Assembly (NCBI GenBank): GCA_026874595.1 | Contig: CM049314.1 | Span: forward strand, 53,055,812-53,119,811 | DNA: 64,000 nt | Direction: 5' to 3' | From: Sipunculus nudus | Lineage: Eukaryota; Annelida; Sipuncula; Golfingiida; Sipunculidae | Shown here: in pieces, positions 46,201 to 58,334 of the stretch | Layout: the number at the start of each line of letters is the position of its first letter | How positions within the stretch are numbered: position 1 is the first letter of the stretch | The notes under the pieces: generated by a model | What the model was told of the DNA's origin: nothing | Database searches by the model: none | Seen by the model: the letters and a program-made list of their open reading frames with translations, nothing else | Made by a program: the position numbers and the translations under genes

Positions 46201-46227
46201 ATTTGCAATATAACATACTAGCTGATA

Positions 46228-46245
46228 AACCCAGTATACTGGGTT
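46228..46245. repeat. 18-bp perfect palindrome
   Basis: AACCCAGTATACTGGGTT is fully self-complementary. It lies in unique sequence, followed by TTGCTGGGGTTGTTGTTATG. Confidence 0.9.
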
Positions 46246-46807
46246 TTGCTGGGGTTGTTGTTATGTATTAAAGTAGATGAGGAATTTTGGCTCATTTTAT
46301 TGTTCTAGAAATTAAAAGAAAATATAGATTTCCAGTGAGATACTGTCTGAAATGTACAAATATGTACAATATGTACAAATACGTTTACACATTTTTGTGG
46401 CCCTATGCTCGTGGTAAGAAATTCATACATCATCATGTTTACATTGAAGACCTAGTCAGTGATGACATTTACATTTGCCAACCTGAATGGGCAAGAGGAC
46501 ATTCAAATATCTTTGACTGGTTACATATATTATTATTTTGTGAGGCCTATGAGAAATGGACTGATGCAAGGAAGATTTTGCAGTCATTGCTGAAGGCCGT
46601 TCGGCTGTTCTCAGTCCATGGTTGCCTCCCCAAAATTTAGGAACAATTGAAAATCACTCAAAATGATGTGTACATTAAACATTATTAATTCTCATATCAG
46701 TGAGGTCACTGCGGGTACAATAACCTTTAAAATGAGGTACAGCACAGTATCATATGCAATGCGGTTTCAAAGAACATTGTGAACAAAGGTGGACTGAATT
46801 CATTTAT
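46246..46807 (+). other. unclassified sequence with a 117-codon open frame
   Basis: The plus frame 46287-46640 (MAHFIVLEIKRKYRFPVRYC... ending LFSVHGCLPKI) has no stop for 117 codons and a fairly normal amino-acid mix. There is no recognised domain, no convincing splice site and no polyadenylation signal. It could be a remnant of a mobile element or chance, and I do not call it a gene. Confidence 0.2.
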
Positions 46808-46810
46808 AAG

Positions 46811-47030
46811 TAAACAGGCCAAAAAAAACAGGTATGGTTCTCAGGCAACTTTATTTAGAAATCGTTGTAAGTGGGTGGTATTTTAATTTTTTTACCTCTT
46901 TGAATGTTTCGATAAAATTGTTATATGATTAGGGAACGGCAAAAACATAACCATTTTTTTGCTAAACAGGTAAAAGCACTACATAAAAAGTATTATTTAT
47001 CTTCTTGACAGATAAAAATAACAAGGTCTA
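46811..47030 (+). mobile_element. partial copy of the GGCC-ended MITE
   Basis: GGCCAAAAAAAACAGGTATG, then GTTCTCAGGCA, matches the 5' end of the element at 58335. The following 180 bp (AATTTTTTTACCTC, AGGTAAAAGCACTACA, TTATCTTCTTGACAG) also matches. The 3' end is missing. Confidence 0.6.
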
Positions 47031-47149
47031 CAGGCCTAATGCCAACCTGTGCATTGGGAAATACACCAGGTATAATGCTTCAATACTGGACCATTACTTT
47101 TCATGTATATGAACAATACAAGTACCAAACATTTTGAATAAGAAACAAT

Positions 47150-48600
47150 TACATAAACATCACTGCTGAAATTCTGGCATGGGTGCACACATCACAAAAA
47201 TGATTGTAGCTGGCACCACCAGTCTTGTATACGACAAAACTATCAGAGATATATACATATGCCCAATTTCAGGCTGATAATATCAAATTCCTCTGTAGAT
47301 ATAAGGAGGCACATATATTGTGCAAAAGTTTTTGTTATGCACTAATGATATATTCTTATCACTCCATGAGCTGATACAAAAGGGAGTCATATATCACAAG
47401 TGTCACTGACAATTATGGGCACATAGTGAGATGTACCAGTTGTGAGTGCCATATAGTTATATATACAAGAAAACAAGAAAAATAGAGATGGTCTACAAAA
47501 TAAGTTATTGTGAACATCCCTGACCTATGACCTTGGCCTTTTGCCCACATATCAACTGGATTCTTTCTAAATGATGGGTAACTACTTACCACTTACATCT
47601 GGCTGGGTGTAATTACTTGGCAACCAATGAGTGAATAACTTAGAATAACTTTAACCTCCTGACCAGCTGACCTCAAAATTAATTAGTTATTTCTTCATGC
47701 AAAAAGACCCATAAATATGAAGTTTGAATCAAATTCAGTGATGCATAGATGTGCCATATGTGAAAGACTGAAGGTTTGGGTTGAACAGTTTCACTTGAAA
47801 TATGTTCACAAGCATTTAGAACAATATTGTGACCTTGACCTTTGACCTTTTGAACTCAACATCAATAGGCTTCTATTGGTAGGTAAGCCATATATGACAG
47901 ATGGAAAGTATAGATTGAAAAGTTTGCTGAAAATGACTCCACGCAAGAAGAGGGTGCTGTGAACTTGACCTTTGACCTCAAAATCAACAGGTCTTTTCCC
48001 CTGTTGGCAGAGAAGCGATATCAGTGCTGAAAGGTTTGGAATGAAAGGTCTAGCTTGAAATGTGTCCACAACCTTTTCAAAGAAGTGGACTAGTGACCCT
48101 GCTTGTGACCTCAACATCTATAGGATTCTTCTCCCACTTAGTAGGTGAGCTATATGTGAAAGTTCAAAGAATTGGGATGAAAGGTTTGGCTTAAAATGCA
48201 TCCTGAGGCTTTTCAAAGAAGTTGGTTCTGTGACCTTGACCTTTGACCTTGTGACCTCAAAATAATTATGGTTCTTCCCCTGTTGGTAGGTGAGCTGTAT
48301 GTGAAAGATGGGAGGTTTGGGATGAAAATTTTGGCTAAAAGAATTATTTCTGGGGGGTGCAAACACACCCCATAACTTCAAGAATATAGGTCGCAGTGAC
48401 CTAATTTCAGGTTTGCAAGGAGATCTTTTTAGAACCTCTAAGACTGCATAGGGTTCATGGCCCTAGCCCCTATGGTTACGATTTGTGCCCTGCTAACAGA
48501 CGGACGGCCGGTCTGGCCGGACACACGGAAGGACGCCGGACAAAGACCCATCGCTCTAGCCCAGCATGACTGAAAGTCAGCTGAGCTAAAAATTGTAGCT
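47150..48600 (+). mobile_element. family A-type element with DR1-rich interior, 3' end complete
   Basis: The interior (47520-48300) has four degenerate units with TGACCTTGACCTTTGACCTT-like blocks (47831, 47967, 48235). The 3' end is GACGGACGGCCGGTCTGGCC (48497-48516), CGGACACACGGAAGGACG and the hairpin CTAGCCCAGCATGACTGA / AAGTCAGCTGAGCTAA. The 5' end is not clear. GCTGGCACCACCAGTCTTGT (about 47211) is a decayed form of the palindromic unit and recurs near 48600. Confidence 0.5.
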
Positions 48601-48829
48601 GGCAGCACCAGTCTTGTATACAATGAAGCTATCAGAGATATATACATATGCCCAATTTCAGACTGATATATCAAACCCCTCCTGAGAAAAACGCAGGGAC
48701 ACACACTGTGCAAAAGTCATGGTAGGTGGCAACACCTGTCTTGTGAGCGAGAGAGCCATCAAAGACACATAGACAGGTCAAAATATTAGGCTAATACATC
48801 AAACTTACCTTGAGTCTGATGCATGGGGC

Positions 48830-49170
48830 TGACCAGGTTTAGGTGAGAAAGGCTGTTGCCCTGAGTGAATTGTGACAAATTGCTTGCTCAGACTACTGCA
48901 CTGAGTGAACTCATGACCTGCACCTGGCTAGACTGAGTGAACTCTTGACCTGTTGCATAATCTGACACAGTGGGCAGTCTGCCAACGCTATAAATAGAAT
49001 GCAGCTACTGCACTGAGTGAACTCCTGACCTATACCTGGCTGCACTGAGTGAACTCTTGACCTGTTACCTAATCTGATACAGTTGGCAGTCTGCCGAAGC
49101 TATAAATAGATCCAGACTGACCTTTGGCCTGTTGACAAATCTGAAATAGAAGCCACATCATAGCATAAGC
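48830..49170 (+). repeat. ACTGAGTGAACTC / GCTATAAATAGA short repeats
   Basis: CTGCACTGAGTGAACTCNTGACCTG occurs four to five times and GCTATAAATAG twice (48989, 49099). An inverted set lies at 53755-54060 (TATAAATAG with CAAGAGTTCACTCAGTGCAG). Both belong to the family E neighbourhood. TATAAATAG resembles a TATA box but is repeat-borne. Confidence 0.6.
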
Positions 49171-49189
49171 TCACAGATTGGCTCTACAT

Positions 49190-49312
49190 GCATGGGCATG
49201 ACACCCATGAGGTGATCACATGATACTCATGAGGTGATCACATGCTACCCATGAGGTGATCACATGCTGCCCATGAGGTGTTCACATGACACCCATGTGG
49301 TAATCACATGCC
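49190..49312 (+). repeat. 22-bp minisatellite, about 5 copies
   Basis: The unit is about CATGAYACCCATGAGGTGAT plus CA, including the E-box CACATG and the palindrome TGATCA. Confidence 0.85.
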
Positions 49313-49439
49313 TTGTGTTTGGCTGCACTGATTGAACTCTAGATCTGTTGCAAAATCTGAAACAGTTGGCAGTTTTTTTCAACCTATTCAATGATACAGA
49401 CACATTCTTTGCCTGTTGGTAAATCTGTTTACACATACT

Positions 49440-50159
49440 GAAAGACTATCATTAAAAATATCTATAATAATAAAAGTACTTTCATTGTTAAAGGTCCAAT
49501 AGTTCTGCCAAAAATCATTCAAGTAAACTTGAACAAAGGCCACCTAAGAATAATTTTTGTGCAATGTCACAGAAGTTATAATTGATACAACAATTTTGTA
49601 GAAGAACACTATTGCAGTCCTCAGTTTGAAATAGACATAATAATGGCCATAAGACCAACTTAATCTTTTCACGACTCAACCAAAAATCAACAAACTCGAC
49701 TATTCTTATATGATTGAAAGAACCATGTCCTAGGATAATTCTTTTGAAAAATTTAACGATTCAACTTGACAGTTTCATCATAAACATTATAAGCTGAAAG
49801 AGGTTAAAATTATGAGGTTTTTGCCCATAAAAAACAGGTCAATGTAGGTGGTACCACAAAATCTGCAACTTCAAATATGAGTCATGTGACCAACATTTGC
49901 ACAATACTTGGTAATGCTAGGTTCTGTCATTTCTGAGATTACTATGTCAGTATCCTTACTTGCCCAAATAACAAAGTTCAAATTTGTGTAACTCCGCTAA
50001 AATTCATCAAATGCAAACCATTTGAACAAACTTGAGAAGGCTTGCCTCTGGGATCATTGTAAAATATTGAACAATTAAGCTGGACTGTTTACAAGAAGAA
50101 GACTTTTAAAGGTTTTTCAGCCTTTTCCCTATAAAATTTAAGTAAATGCAGATAACAAA
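49440..50159 (+). repeat. family E-like degenerate units
   Basis: GTAGGTGGTACCACAAAATC (49845) is a decayed palindromic unit. It is followed by ATGAGTCATGTGACCAACAT and TCATTTCTGAGATTAC, as in family E. Confidence 0.45.
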
Positions 50160-50430
50160 ACAAGGGACCTATGGGTCACGGCGCTAAGCTGTTATATATG
50201 ATAAAAAATATGAATTTAAAATGAGGTACATGCTGGTTTTGTGTGGTAATAAATATAAGCTGTATTATGAGTTGTTTAGCTTATGTATGATTTTGATAGT
50301 ACCTTTGGAGACAGGGAAGAGGATTGATTTCATTTATTTTATTAACAAATGGAGTACTATTATCACACATATTTTGACTTGGCAATATTACTAACAAGCA
50401 GAACATATAATATTAGAGTTTAACCATTTA
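50160..50430 (+). mobile_element. family A 5' part
   Basis: ACAAGGGACCTATGGGTCAC, GGCGCTAAGCTGTTATATAT and the following 250 bp are close to 1766-2040. The 3' end is absent. Confidence 0.55.
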
Positions 50431-51179
50431 TTAAAAAAAATTACAAATATTGTCCCAAATATAATTTTTATTAAAAATAATAAGAGAATCCTATGATTTT
50501 TTAAAATGAAATATAACTGAAATGATTTTTAAAATAATATTAAAGAATATATTCATGAATGCATTCATGAATACATTTTGAAAGTATTTGCACTGGTATT
50601 TTACTCTCATTTTTACCTGAATTCCCATTCTTTATGCAAAAAAATTTATAATGGAGTACATATTCATATTTGTATTTAAATACAATTGCAAAGTATTCGC
50701 ACCAAGTCTGGTATTTATTCAGTTTCACCAAACAGTGATGTTGAGAATCCAGAATATACCATATTCACACATTTAAATAATGATCATAAGTATCTGGTTT
50801 TATGGCTTTTCTTTATATTAAAAAAAAATAAATGTAATATATTCATTTTGGACTAATTTCACATCAATGTACACACTAGACACAGTAGGAATCTAGATTA
50901 ATATTATCAACTGCATCTTTGTCTATCATTAATTTCCTTCATATGATCCCTAATATTTAGTAATGAATAATATGATTTACTTTTTTATCATTAAAATTGA
51001 ACTGAAAAATACCATAGGTAACTGCATGGTGTTATTTGGAATATGTGACATTCTATCTATCAATACAAGATTCTTATATCATCAGTAACTGCGAGTTAAT
51101 TTCCTGTTATTATACACTAACAAATTCCTTTTCTATTTTTCTTTAATTTGTTATTAAAAACCAATAAAAATTTATTAAT
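50431..51179. other. AT-rich spacer downstream of the candidate terminal exon
   Basis: No gene is seen. It contains TGAATGCATTCATGAATACA (about 50557-50576), a self-complementary stretch. Confidence 0.4.
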
Positions 51180-51370
51180 TTATTGTTTTTTGTTATGTTG
51201 TTGGTCAAAACTACTAGATGAGTTGGGTTGGACACCTGGATCAACTGTGGCTGTCCATAAGCTTCCTTGGATACCCCAGTGTATGTCTCGCCTCAAGCAT
51301 GCATAATTTGCTGAAAGTTCAACAAGGTCAACATACAGGTGACTAAAGAGGGGCTGGAGAGAGCCAAGGT
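51180..51370 (-). CDS. candidate terminal exon of an unrecognised gene, with polyadenylation signals
   Basis: On the minus strand TTTTTATGATACTATGTCAG|ACCTTGG is a plausible acceptor (AG at 51372-51371). An open frame follows: DLGSLQPLFSHLYVDLVELS, then ANYACLRRDIHWGIQGSLW, ending SFDQQHNKKQ and a TAA at 51182-51180. The stop is embedded in CAATAAATTAATAAATTT, which has two AATAAA polyadenylation signals. The peptide has a balanced composition, no repeat match in the window and a helical look (PLFSHLYVDLVELSANYACL). I do not recognise the family and see no upstream partner exon in the repeat-filled DNA to the right. It could be a processed or decayed gene fragment. Exon, stop and signal are seen; that it is a gene is inference. 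Confidence 0.35.
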
Positions 51371-51379
51371 CTGACATAG

Positions 51380-52213
51380 TATCATAAAAACATTAATAAA
51401 AGCTACAAATTTTGGCCAATTTCTGTCAGCTTTCTAGACTACAAAGCTGAAATCCTTATGTGTGCATGATATGAAAATTATATCAACAGTGCTCACAGGA
51501 AACAAACGTGCCACGGTCAAATTTGGGCAAAATTTAAGGTACTTATTTTATATTTATACTAATAACTTATAAAATTTGAAAAATTCAGAACTAATTTTGG
51601 GTATTCAATCGAATCTTGATTAAATAATGTTACATCCCTGACAAAAAATCTCTAGCTTCAGCAATCCCCTTGTTAAGGGAGTAAATATATTTGATTATTT
51701 ACAAAGTGCATTATGTTTGGGCCCATAACTTAAAACAATTAAGCAATACTGACATCATTTTTGGCATGTGCATAGAGAATGTATAGAAAAATATGTATAT
51801 TATATATGATTACAGTCAGATCAGTGGTTTTGATATTAGGCAGTCTGGAAGAGTAACAATGGGTTTTTAATGGAAAAATGAAGTTTTTCATTAATATCTC
51901 GAAGGTATTAAGTCCTAGTGACCAAATTCTTGGCATAGTAGGAGATTTTGGAAACAACTAATTGTATACCAAATTTTAGGAACTGAGAGCTGAAGCTGGG
52001 GAGCTGATTTCTTGCAAGATGTAAACAATATAATACATGGTGCTTGAAAACTTGAATAAAATCTACAGTTTTTGATCAACTGGTTTCAAATTTTTGGTGT
52101 TAACAGACAAAATGCTAACAAAAACATGCTGTGAAAATTAAATCCACAGTACTTTCAGAAAAAAAGTGCCATGGTCAAAGTTGGGCAAAATTTAAGGTAC
52201 CAATTTTTTATTA
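51380..52213 (+). repeat. family A body modules without ends
   Basis: CGTGCCACGGTCAAATTTGG (51506), GTGCATTATGTTTGGGCCCA (51706), GTGCCATGGTCAAAGTTGGG (52168) and the middle part match 2100-2650 closely (GAGCTGAAGCTGGGGAGCTG at 2406 and 51987). Confidence 0.6.
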
Positions 52214-54640
52214 GCTAACCTGTGAGCTTATGCGATGGTGCGGCCTCGTGCATCATGTGTTGTGCGTTAACCATAGCTATCTCGAAAACGGCAGGAGCTA
52301 GCATCACCAAATTTTTTTGCAAATAATCAGTTATTCAAAAAACTATATCGGATTTTGTTTATTTTTTTTTTCTAACTGCATTTTCTTTGATTTTATATGG
52401 AAAAAGCTAAAAAATCTTTAAAAATCTTCTTCTCCGAAACTGCCCAGCCAAATTGTCTAATATTTTACAGAAATGATCTCTGGAACAATCTTTCTCAAGT
52501 TTGTTCGAATGCTTCCATTTTGGAGATTTTTGGCCGAGTTACAGGAGGTTGAACTTTGTTAACTGTGCAAAAAAGGATATTAAAATTTATATCTCAAAAA
52601 CTGCTGTAGCTATCATCACCAAATTTTATGCCAATGTTGGTCACATGAGACATATCTGAAATTGAGGTATTGGTGGCGCCACCTGCATCTGCCTTTTTTG
52701 TACGGGGTCATCAGTGCCTGTATCCCACTGAGGGCTACAAAAAACTTCCTCTCTGAAACCAAATGGCCAAAATGTTTAATATCGCACAGAAATGATCCTA
52801 GGGTAGTGCTTTCTGAAGTTTGTTCAAATGGTCTCTTTTCAGTGACTTTTGGCTAAGTTATGGGAAGCTGAATTTAGTCATATGCCATAACAGCCCATTT
52901 TAGCTCAGTGGATACAAAGATCTTCTTCTCAAAAACCACTGGGCCAAATTCTTAAATCTACCACATTAATTATCCTCAGATGTTGATAATTCAAGTTTGT
53001 TCAAATGGTTTTGGTTCAGTGCTTTTTGGTTGATTTATAGAATGCTGAACTTAGCCAATTTGCTGTATCTTCCTATTCGAGTTATAAACCTGTGAAACGT
53101 TTTTCAACCGATGCCACTGAAGCCAAGTTTGTAAAATATTTTACAAGAATAATCCCTACAATAATTCTTATAATAATTGTCATAAATGGTACCACATGAA
53201 TGATTTTTGGCTGAATTATGGAGATTGAATTGAGTCATTTTACCATACATGTTAGCAATGTGATGCTGTTACATCAAGCCTAGCACCAGTTTATCAGCAT
53301 CTATTACATCATGCCACTAGACATTTAGATTTCAGGTTATCTTTGGTTAATATTGACAAGAAAGTTTTAAAAGCTTTTAAATGATTAAAGTTATTTATCA
53401 TACCAGACAATGTTACAATCATGGATATTCAGCTCTCTGTGGCTATATAAAGACAACTGTATGTGGATTATAAATTTTTTGTATCCCGACTCAACATAAT
53501 TCAAGAATTTGCCATCAATTATATATATCTGTATTTTATTTTTGCATTCAGTATGCATCCGTAATAATTTTACATATATTTTTATTATAAAAAATCATTT
53601 TTTAATAAAAAGTCAGCTGAAAAGCATTTTGTATTGGGAAAATAAATTTCAAAGTTATTTCAAGTAGGGACCACTTTAATGTACAGATGGCAGCACTTGG
53701 TTTATCATTGGCAGATTGCCAGTGCCTTGATGTTGGCCATTAGCCAAGATGATGTCAGCTCTATAAATAGTTTTGGTACAGTGCCAGGATTGGATCAAGT
53801 GCAGCAAGGTATAGGTCAAGAGTTCAATCAGTGCAGTAGCTGCATTCTATTTTTAGCTTTGGCAGACTGCTCACTGCATCATATTTGGCACCAAAGTTCA
53901 GCCTGAATCTATTTATAGCCTTGGCAGACTGTCAGCTGTGTCAGATTATGCAACAGGTCAAGAGTTCACTCAGTGCAGCCAGGTACAGGTCAAAAGTTCA
54001 CTCAGTTTAGCCAGGTGCAGGTCAAGAGTTCACTCAGTGCAGTAGCTTGAGGCAGCAATTTGTCACAGTTCACTCGGGGGCAACTGCCTTACTCACTTGA
54101 GCCTTGTCAGTTCAGTGCATCAAACTCTGGGGAAGTTTGATGTATTGGACTGATATTTTGACCTGCCTATGCATCTTTGATGGTATTCTCATTTACAAAA
54201 CAGGTGGTGCCACCTACATTAACTTTTGCAGTGCTTATTTCTACAGAGGAATTTGATAAATCAGCCTAAAATTGGGCATGTTAATACATATCGGGTAGCC
54301 CTCATTTTTGGTTGATCTCTGACCTTTCTTCTCTGCCCAGCGTCCATTTGTGCGTCTGTTTCCACGCATAAACCCACATATCTCAGCAACCGTTTGACCG
54401 ATAAGGCTAAAGATTTTGCACAAATGTAGCCCTTGGAAAGCTTTATAACATACACTAAAAACGGTGGCGCCACCTGCAACCATTTTTGCACAGCGTCCAT
54501 CTGTTCATCTGTCTTGGGATAAAATCACTCATATCTCAGCAGTGGTTTGACTTATTCACCTGAAATTTTGCAGGTTTATACATCCTGGACAATTTTCTCG
54601 ATTTTATGACAGGTTGCACCACCTGCATTCACATTTACGC
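52214..54640 (-). mobile_element. family E element, inverted copy, with 280-bp palindromic units at its far end
   Basis: Starting at its 3' end (TTAGCTAACCTGTGAGCTTA on the plus strand), this is the reverse complement of 55530-56965. A perfect GGTGGCGCCACC lies at 52672 and another at 54463, with variants at 54204 and 54613. The stretch 53750-54130 is an inverted ACTGAGTGAACTC repeat set. The part 54240-54640 is the reverse of the 280-bp palindromic array at 21236 (GACAGATGAACAGATGGACG on the minus strand). Confidence 0.55.
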
Positions 54641-54950
54641 TGCAGACATCCAAGCTAATATTCAACACACCTCACTCCATTCCCCTTGCCACTTAATCCA
54701 TGCCTCACTTCACCCGTGCCACTTGATTTCTGCGGATACACATAGTCGCTTGTCGACTACCCATATTCTAGTTTTAAAATGTCCAAGTCTGAAACTTGCA
54801 GGTCCGAAACGTCCATTTTGCTGAAATCATAATGACTAAGGTAGATATGCAGGACTTAAGAGGATCAATATTAAATTTTAAAAATTAAAACCTCCATGCA
54901 TACCCCTAAACTTTGCACAGGTTCGCATTAGGCCTGTAGGCCTTGTTTTT
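54641..54950. other. spacer; nothing coding recognised
   Basis: Includes two GCCACTTGATTT/GCCACTTAATCC words. No gene seen. Confidence 0.35.
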
Positions 54951-55516
54951 GTTAATATTTTAAAAAATTTAAAAGATTTTGATCTAATTTTGGGTATACA
55001 ATTTAATTTTGATTAATTAAAGTTATATTTTTGGAAAAAAAGTCCATAGCTTTAACATGTTTTGTGTTAAGTAAACAAATATCTTTCCTGATTTTTTACA
55101 AAATGCATTATGTTTGGGCCCATAACTTTTTAAAATTATATAATACAGACATAATTTCTGGCATGTACATAGGAAATATACAGAGGAATATTTATGGCAA
55201 ATATGAGGAAAAGCAGATGAGTGGTTTTGATATTAGGCCATCCTGGAGTGTGAAAATAGGTTTTTAATAAAAAATTGAGGTTTTTCCTTAATTTCTCAAA
55301 GGAACGAAGTCGCAAAGATCCAGTTTTCTGCTTGGGAGGAGATCTTGGGGACATCTAACATTATGCTGAATTTTGGATTCCTAGGTCTTACGGTTTCAAA
55401 ACGTGCCACATCTACGGACGGACGGACGGACGGACGGACAGAAGGACAGACAGATGGACGGACGACGGACAATGGACCACGACTATAGCTCAGATGACTT
55501 ATACTCAGCTGAGCTA
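54950..55516 (+). mobile_element. family A 3' half
   Basis: The body matches 28810-29370 closely (TTTGATCTAATTTTGGGTAT; GCATTATGTTTGGGCCCATA; TCTCAAAGGAACGAAGTCGC). The tail is (GGAC)n at 55416-55475 and the hairpin TAGCTCAGATGACT / ATACTCAGCTGAGCTA (55486-55516), with one stem mismatch compared with other copies. No 5' end. Confidence 0.6.
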
Positions 55517-55529
55517 AAAATAAGCTGAA

Positions 55530-56965
55530 TCTAACAAAATTTGATATGTAACAGATTATTGCATAAAATCTGGGGATGGTAGCTCCTGCTATTCCTGAGA
55601 AATTATGGGTTTATATACAGATGACCAATGACCCCAGTACAAAAAAGGTCAATGCAGGTGGTGCCACCAATACCTGAATTTCCTATATGACTCATGTGAC
55701 CAACACTGGCATAAAATTTGGTGATGATAGCTCCGGCCGTTTCTGAGACTGTCATTTTAGTATGCTTTTTTGGACAGATGACTAAGTTCAACTTCCTGTA
55801 ACTCGGCAAAAATTCACCCAAATTTAACCATTTGAACAAACTTGAGAGAGCTGGTATAGGAGATTAATTCTGTAAAAAATTTAACAATTTGGCTTGACCG
55901 TTTTGGAGGAGAATATATTAAACAGTTTTTTAGCTTTTTCTCTATAAAATCTAAGAAAATGCAGAGTTTTTCAGATGGCTAATTTTTTGCATTAAATTTC
56001 ATGATGCTAGCTCCAGTCGTTGTAAAATATTAAACAAATTACCTCAGTTGTGTTGTTCAAAAATGTTTAGCAGGTTTAAAACTCACATAGGAAAATACAG
56101 AAAAATGGCTAAGTTATGCTTCCCATAACTCGGCCAAAAATCACTGAACCAAAACCATTTGAACAAACTTGAATTATCAACATCTAAGGATAATTAAATT
56201 TTGAGATTTAAGAATTCGGCACAGTGGTTTTTGAGAAGAAGATCTTTGTAGCCACTGAGCTAAGACAGCCTGTCATGGCATATGACTAAATTCAGCTTCC
56301 CATAACTCAGCCAAAAGTCACTGAACTGAGACCATTTGAACAAAATTCAGAAAGCAGTACCCTAAGATCATTTCTGTGCGATATTAAACAATTTGGCCAT
56401 ACAGTTTCAGAGAAGAAGTTTTTTGTAGCCCTCAGTATAATAAGGGCACTGATGACCCCCATACAAAAAAGGCCAATGCAGGTGGCGCCACCAATACCTC
56501 AATTTCAGATATGACTCATGTGACAAACATTGGAATAATATTTGGTGATGATAGCTCCAGCCGTTTCTTTTTTGGACAGATGACTAAGTTTAACTTCTTG
56601 TAACTCGGCCAAAAAAACACCGAACTTAAACCATTCTAACAAACTTGAGAGAGATTGTTCCAGGGAGCATTTCTGTGAAATATTGGACAATTTGGCTGAA
56701 CAGTTTCAGAGAAGAAGATTTTTAAAGGTTTTTAAGCTTTTTCCCTATAAAATCTAAGAAAATGCAGTTAGCCAAAAAATAAGCAAAATCAAATAGAGTT
56801 TTTTAGATGACTAATTTTTTGCATAAAATTTTGTAATGGTAACTCTTACCGTTTTCAAGATAGTATGGGTTAACAGACAGACGACGGACAACAGACGACC
56901 GCCGACGGACACCGGATGACGGCCGACGCCACACCATCGAATAAGCTCACAGGTTCGCTAAAAAT
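55530..56965 (+). mobile_element. family E element, plus copy
   Basis: Units carry CAGGTGGTGCCACCAATACC (55655) and a perfect GGTGGCGCCACC (56481-56492), followed by the same 300-bp text as 42744 and 43382. The 3' end is GACGACGGACAACAGACGAC, GGCCGACGCCACACCATCGA and ATAAGCTCACAGGTTCGCTA. Together with 52214-54640 it forms a large inverted repeat. Confidence 0.6.
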
Positions 56966-56969
56966 ATGG

Positions 56970-57033
56970 GGGGGTTAAATTGACACAGACGGTGCCTGAG
57001 AACCATACCTCTTATTTGTTTTGGCCTTAGATA
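56970..57033 (+). mobile_element. 3' end of a GGCC-ended MITE
   Basis: ACAGACGGTGCCTGAGAACC, then ATACCTC...TTTTGGCC followed by TTA, matches the 3' end of the element at 58335-58673. Confidence 0.55.
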
Positions 57034-57143
57034 TATGAATATATAAGTTGATTCACAATTCTTAATTGCATCATCTTTTATCCCTAATTTTGCTTATATA
57101 ACATCACATTATGCATACAGATATATTTATTTTTTCATCACAT

Positions 57144-57191
<48 letters not shown>

Positions 57192-58331
57192 TGCAAAATA
57201 ATAAATATCTAAAAATTTAACTTGATTCAGAATTTCACAATTCTATATTGCACCATTATTTATCCATAATTTGGCTCATATATTTTAATTATGCATACTG
57301 AAGGGTTTGATTATATTTTAGTTTGTTTAAATTATTTAAAAGGAAATTAATGTCTTAAAACATGCTACATTATCACAACATGGCATCTTCTCGATTACTC
57401 CTTGAATTACTATTCAAGGAAAAGTTTTGTACATTGGAGGGGAAATGGCTTGACAGTTCAGAAAATACAGTTCTAACAATAACAATTATTGTGGAAATTA
57501 TTTAAATTGTGGAAACCTGTATGAAATCTGAGATGGGTCAATGTCTACCATCAAAATTACATCAGTGACCTTGAAAACTGCATCAAGGTCATCCCTATTC
57601 GAACCTGACCTGGCAATTAGTTAGGTATGTCAATGCTGCAAGTTAGGTGACTGTGCCTAAAATTCTTTTCGAGTTATTGTGTAAAATTCATTTTAGCATT
57701 ATTGCCTATGTGATCTTGTAAATGTGTCAAGGTTATCCATGTTCGAACGTGACTTAGCCCTTGATAAGGTGCATCAATGGTGCAAGTCTGGTGACTGTAC
57801 CTCAAATTCTTTTTGAGTTATTGTGTTAACATATCTGTTAAGGACAGACGGATGGATGGACTCTCACCATTTCAATGTTCCCCACCGCCGACATCTTTGG
57901 CGATGACCAGGGACAATAATCAGTAATCTATACCTGATTGTCATGCCTAAAGAGCTTGCTATGTTGGCATGTAGCAGAGTATTGTGTTCTCGATTGTTTC
58001 ACATGTTAAGTTTTTTGCACACCCATAATTTATACATCACTTGAAATTTTCCATTTTCAGTAGAATAAGGATCTGACATTTTCAGGGCTTAATAAAATTT
58101 CTAGAAAAAAATTCCTATTGAAACATCATATATACCTGCCATAGTAAAATAAAAGCCTTAAAAGGTGATTAATTTGATAATTATTGGCACTTTTTACATG
58201 AACACTCAAACTGAGATACAGTAGAACCTCTAATACCATATTTTGTTTTTCTGAAAATTTGTTTTTTTCGGAAATATTAATTTAGGAACCAAAATTTACC
58301 TCTGTTAACCAAAAAAAGTAGAAATACAACA
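57034..58331 (+). repeat. family A body modules, (TA)n and spacer
   Basis: 57040-57480 matches 19540-19950 and 61440-61880, with a TA microsatellite at 57149-57187. 57490-57900 has two units of about 190 bp with GTTATCCATGTTCGAACGTG-like phrases and TTTTGAGTTATTGTGTTAAC, ending GGACAGACGGATGGATGGAC. 57900-58330 shows nothing recognisable. Confidence 0.45.
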
Positions 58332-58334
58332 TTA

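Noticed and set aside
48989..49110. TATAAATAG as true TATA boxes
   Set aside because: Both copies sit at the same place in a short dispersed repeat, also seen inverted near 53760; no gene follows.
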